Made by a program: the position numbers and the translations under genes
Shown: positions 6,353 through 7,339 of the stretch, in pieces
How positions within the stretch are numbered: position 1 is the first letter of the stretch
How the letters are laid out: each line of letters begins with the position of its first letter
NCBI GenBank assembly: GCA_045640165.1
Contig: JAZUEK010000029.1
Span: forward strand, 1 to 7,339
Origin: RGIG426 sp045640165
GTDB taxonomy: Bacteria > Bacillota > Clostridia > Oscillospirales > Acutalibacteraceae
Direction of reading: 5' to 3'
DNA length: 7,339 nt
The notes under the pieces: model-generated
Told to the model about the DNA's origin: nothing
Seen by the model: only the letters and a program-made list of their open reading frames with translations
The model's database searches: none

Positions 6353-6649
6353 ATGCAAATCAACAAAACGAAAACCGACTCGAACCTGACCCTCGCCCTT
6401 GCCGGCCGTCTCGACACCAACACCGCTCCTCAACTGGAAGCCGAACTCGGCAGTAACCTCGACGGTGTGACCGACCTCGTCCTCGATTTTGCCGACCTCG
6501 AGTACATCTCCTCCGCCGGCTTGCGCGTCATCCTCTCGGCTCAAAAAGAGATGAACGCCCGCGGCAAAATGGTGATTAAAAACGTCTGCGCCGACATCAT
6601 GGACGTGTTCGATATCACCGGCTTCTCCGACATCCTGACGATTGAATAA
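6353..6649 (+). CDS. Stand-alone STAS domain protein (anti-sigma-factor-antagonist type)
   Basis: The 98-residue protein is a complete single STAS domain of the RsbV/SpoIIAA family, at the family's normal size. It shows the opening strand and turn NLTLALAGRLDTNTAP (11-26), the phosphoacceptor region DLEYISSAGLRVIL (48-61, S53/S54) and the FDITGFSDIL element (86-95). Classical members bind an RsbW-type kinase when unphosphorylated and are released when phosphorylated. Here the obvious kinase and phosphatase are the C-terminal domains of the receptor encoded in the same operon. It is identical to the STAS half of the preceding gene over 14 residues but clearly diverged elsewhere, so the two are paralogous modules. 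No sigma or anti-sigma gene is adjacent, so it may act through another binding partner or serve as a phosphate-sensitive competitor of the fused STAS domain. It is the last gene of the operon. Confidence 0.93.
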   Translation: MQINKTKTDSNLTLALAGRLDTNTAPQLEAELGSNLDGVTDLVLDFADLEYISSAGLRVILSAQKEMNARGKMVIKNVCADIMDVFDITGFSDILTIE

Positions 6650-6664
6650 ACCTACATAAACGTG

Positions 6665-6693
6665 AAAAACCCCCGACAATGTTGGGGGTTTTT
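6665..6693. terminator. Bidirectional Rho-independent terminator between convergent genes
   Basis: AAAAACCCCC (6665-6674) pairs with GGGGGTTTTT (6684-6693). The stem is extended by a G-T wobble, A-T and C-G to a three-base loop (6678-6680), giving 13 bp. It lies 15 bases past the stop of the STAS gene and 10 bases past the minus-strand stop of the gene on the right. The A tract on one side and the T tract on the other give it a U-tail in both directions. Confidence 0.93.
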
Positions 6694-6703
6694 GTTTGGG
6701 GTT

Positions 6704-7339
6704 TTAATATTTCTTATCCTCATAGGGGGTGCAATCATATCCGTTTTCCATAAGTTTTCGCACTTTTTTATCCAGTATCCGTTTAAAAAACGTTCGAAAT
6801 CCGCTAAAATCTCCAAACCACTTGACGGCTATCGGACTCACAGCATAATACAATTTAATAAATGCTTTTCCCCACCACATCGTATCCAACCACTCATCGC
6901 GGTAACGACGAAGTGCCCACACCTGCGGACAATCGTACGAGCCATACACGCACGTAGCAACATAGCAACCCTTTTTAGCCGGTTTTTCAACAATCTCTTC
7001 TTTCGGCATTGGCTTTGCCTCTATCTTATCGAAATGATGCTTACGCTCCACCGGCTTCGTTAGCGCTTCCACCACTTTTTCACGAATATATGCACCGTTA
7101 ACGCCGTACGACGTCCATAACACGATAAGCGGAATACCCGCTTCTTCTAAAATATTATGTACTTTCTCGTCACGTTCGCGACGGTCGTTTGTTAAATGAG
7201 TTTGGTCGTTGATTTCAAATGCAATTTTCGGTGTATACGCCGCATCGGTTACAAGAAAATCCACATTGCGGAATAATTCGTTGCGATACCGCGCATTATC
7301 GGTACGGTCAATAAACGTCGCCAAGTTTATCTGCGGAAA
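6704..7339 (-). CDS. DUF2726 / CFI-box C-terminal domain protein, 5' end missing
   Basis: The minus-strand frame is open to the right edge. The only nearby start, a TTG at 7324-7322, falls inside conserved sequence (FPQINLATFI precedes and spans it), so the true start lies outside; 211 residues are visible. Numbering from the TTG, residues 1-88 match DUF2726, a domain with a PD-(D/E)xK-nuclease-like core: RNVDFLVTD (D22), AFEIND (E37, D40), the QTH/RRERD segment (43-52) and GIPLIVLW (63-70). A Lys/Glu/Pro linker (89-117) leads to a Cys- and Trp-rich region, GCYVATCVYGSYDCP (119-133) and onward to PYED, which I recognise as the CFI-box C-terminal domain common in clostridial proteins. C120, C125, C132 and C198 are possible metal or redox ligands. 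Function is unestablished; nucleic-acid cleavage or repair is suggested only by the fold. It converges on the signalling operon and shares its terminator. Confidence 0.82.
   Translation of the reverse strand, partial: FPQINLATFIDRTDNARYRNELFRNVDFLVTDAAYTPKIAFEINDQTHLTNDRRERDEKVHNILEEAGIPLIVLWTSYGVNGAYIREKVVEALTKPVERKHHFDKIEAKPMPKEEIVEKPAKKGCYVATCVYGSYDCPQVWALRRYRDEWLDTMWWGKAFIKLYYAVSPIAVKWFGDFSGFRTFFKRILDKKVRKLMENGYDCTPYEDKKY

Noticed and set aside
6662..7063. Plus-strand open frame of 133 residues starting inside the terminator
   Set aside because: It begins with a GTG at the foot of the terminator hairpin, has no ribosome binding site, and lies antisense to the DUF2726/CFI-box gene, which has clear family motifs.

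Overview
The window looks like chromosomal DNA from a moderately GC-rich member of the Bacillota, most plausibly a clostridial lineage. This rests on the gene content (a 5TM-LYT sensor, RsbU/RsbW/RsbV-type partner-switching domains, a DUF2726/CFI-box protein), strong AGGAG-type ribosome binding sites and U-tailed hairpin terminators. It is an inference from family distribution; no ribosomal or other lineage marker is present.

Layout. (1) From the left edge to 1069 runs the 3' part of a low-complexity gene. Its product has an Ala/Glu-rich stretch, seven in-register copies of a 14-residue acidic repeat and a strongly basic C-terminal tail. It ends at a hairpin terminator (1078-1105). (2) Two bases downstream begins a near-consensus promoter (TTGTAA, 17 bp, TATAAT), followed by five tightly packed plus-strand genes. 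These encode a small flavodoxin-fold NAD(P)H oxidoreductase (1190-1747), a 938-residue membrane receptor (1766-4582), a small HD-domain hydrolase resembling SpoT/Mesh1 alarmone hydrolases (4584-5159), a STAS domain fused to an aminoglycoside-phosphotransferase-like kinase (5156-6337) and a stand-alone STAS protein (6353-6649). (3) A symmetric hairpin at 6665-6693 can terminate both this operon and the convergent minus-strand gene that enters from the right edge, a DUF2726 plus CFI-box protein cut off at its 5' end.

How the genes may work together. The large receptor carries both opposing enzymes of a partner switch on one chain: a SpoIIE/RsbU-type PP2C phosphatase followed directly by an RsbW-type HATPase kinase. 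Both sit behind a 5TM-LYT membrane domain, a Cache-like extracellular sensor and HAMP. The two STAS modules downstream share an identical 14-residue stretch around the expected phosphoserine, so they are the natural substrates. No sigma factor is encoded in the window. The visible candidate outputs are the small-molecule kinase fused to one STAS domain and the alarmone hydrolase translated in between. The inferred picture is a membrane signal that sets STAS phosphorylation and thereby tunes a small-molecule kinase, and perhaps (p)ppGpp-type nucleotide levels. The individual domain calls are well supported; the wiring is a hypothesis.
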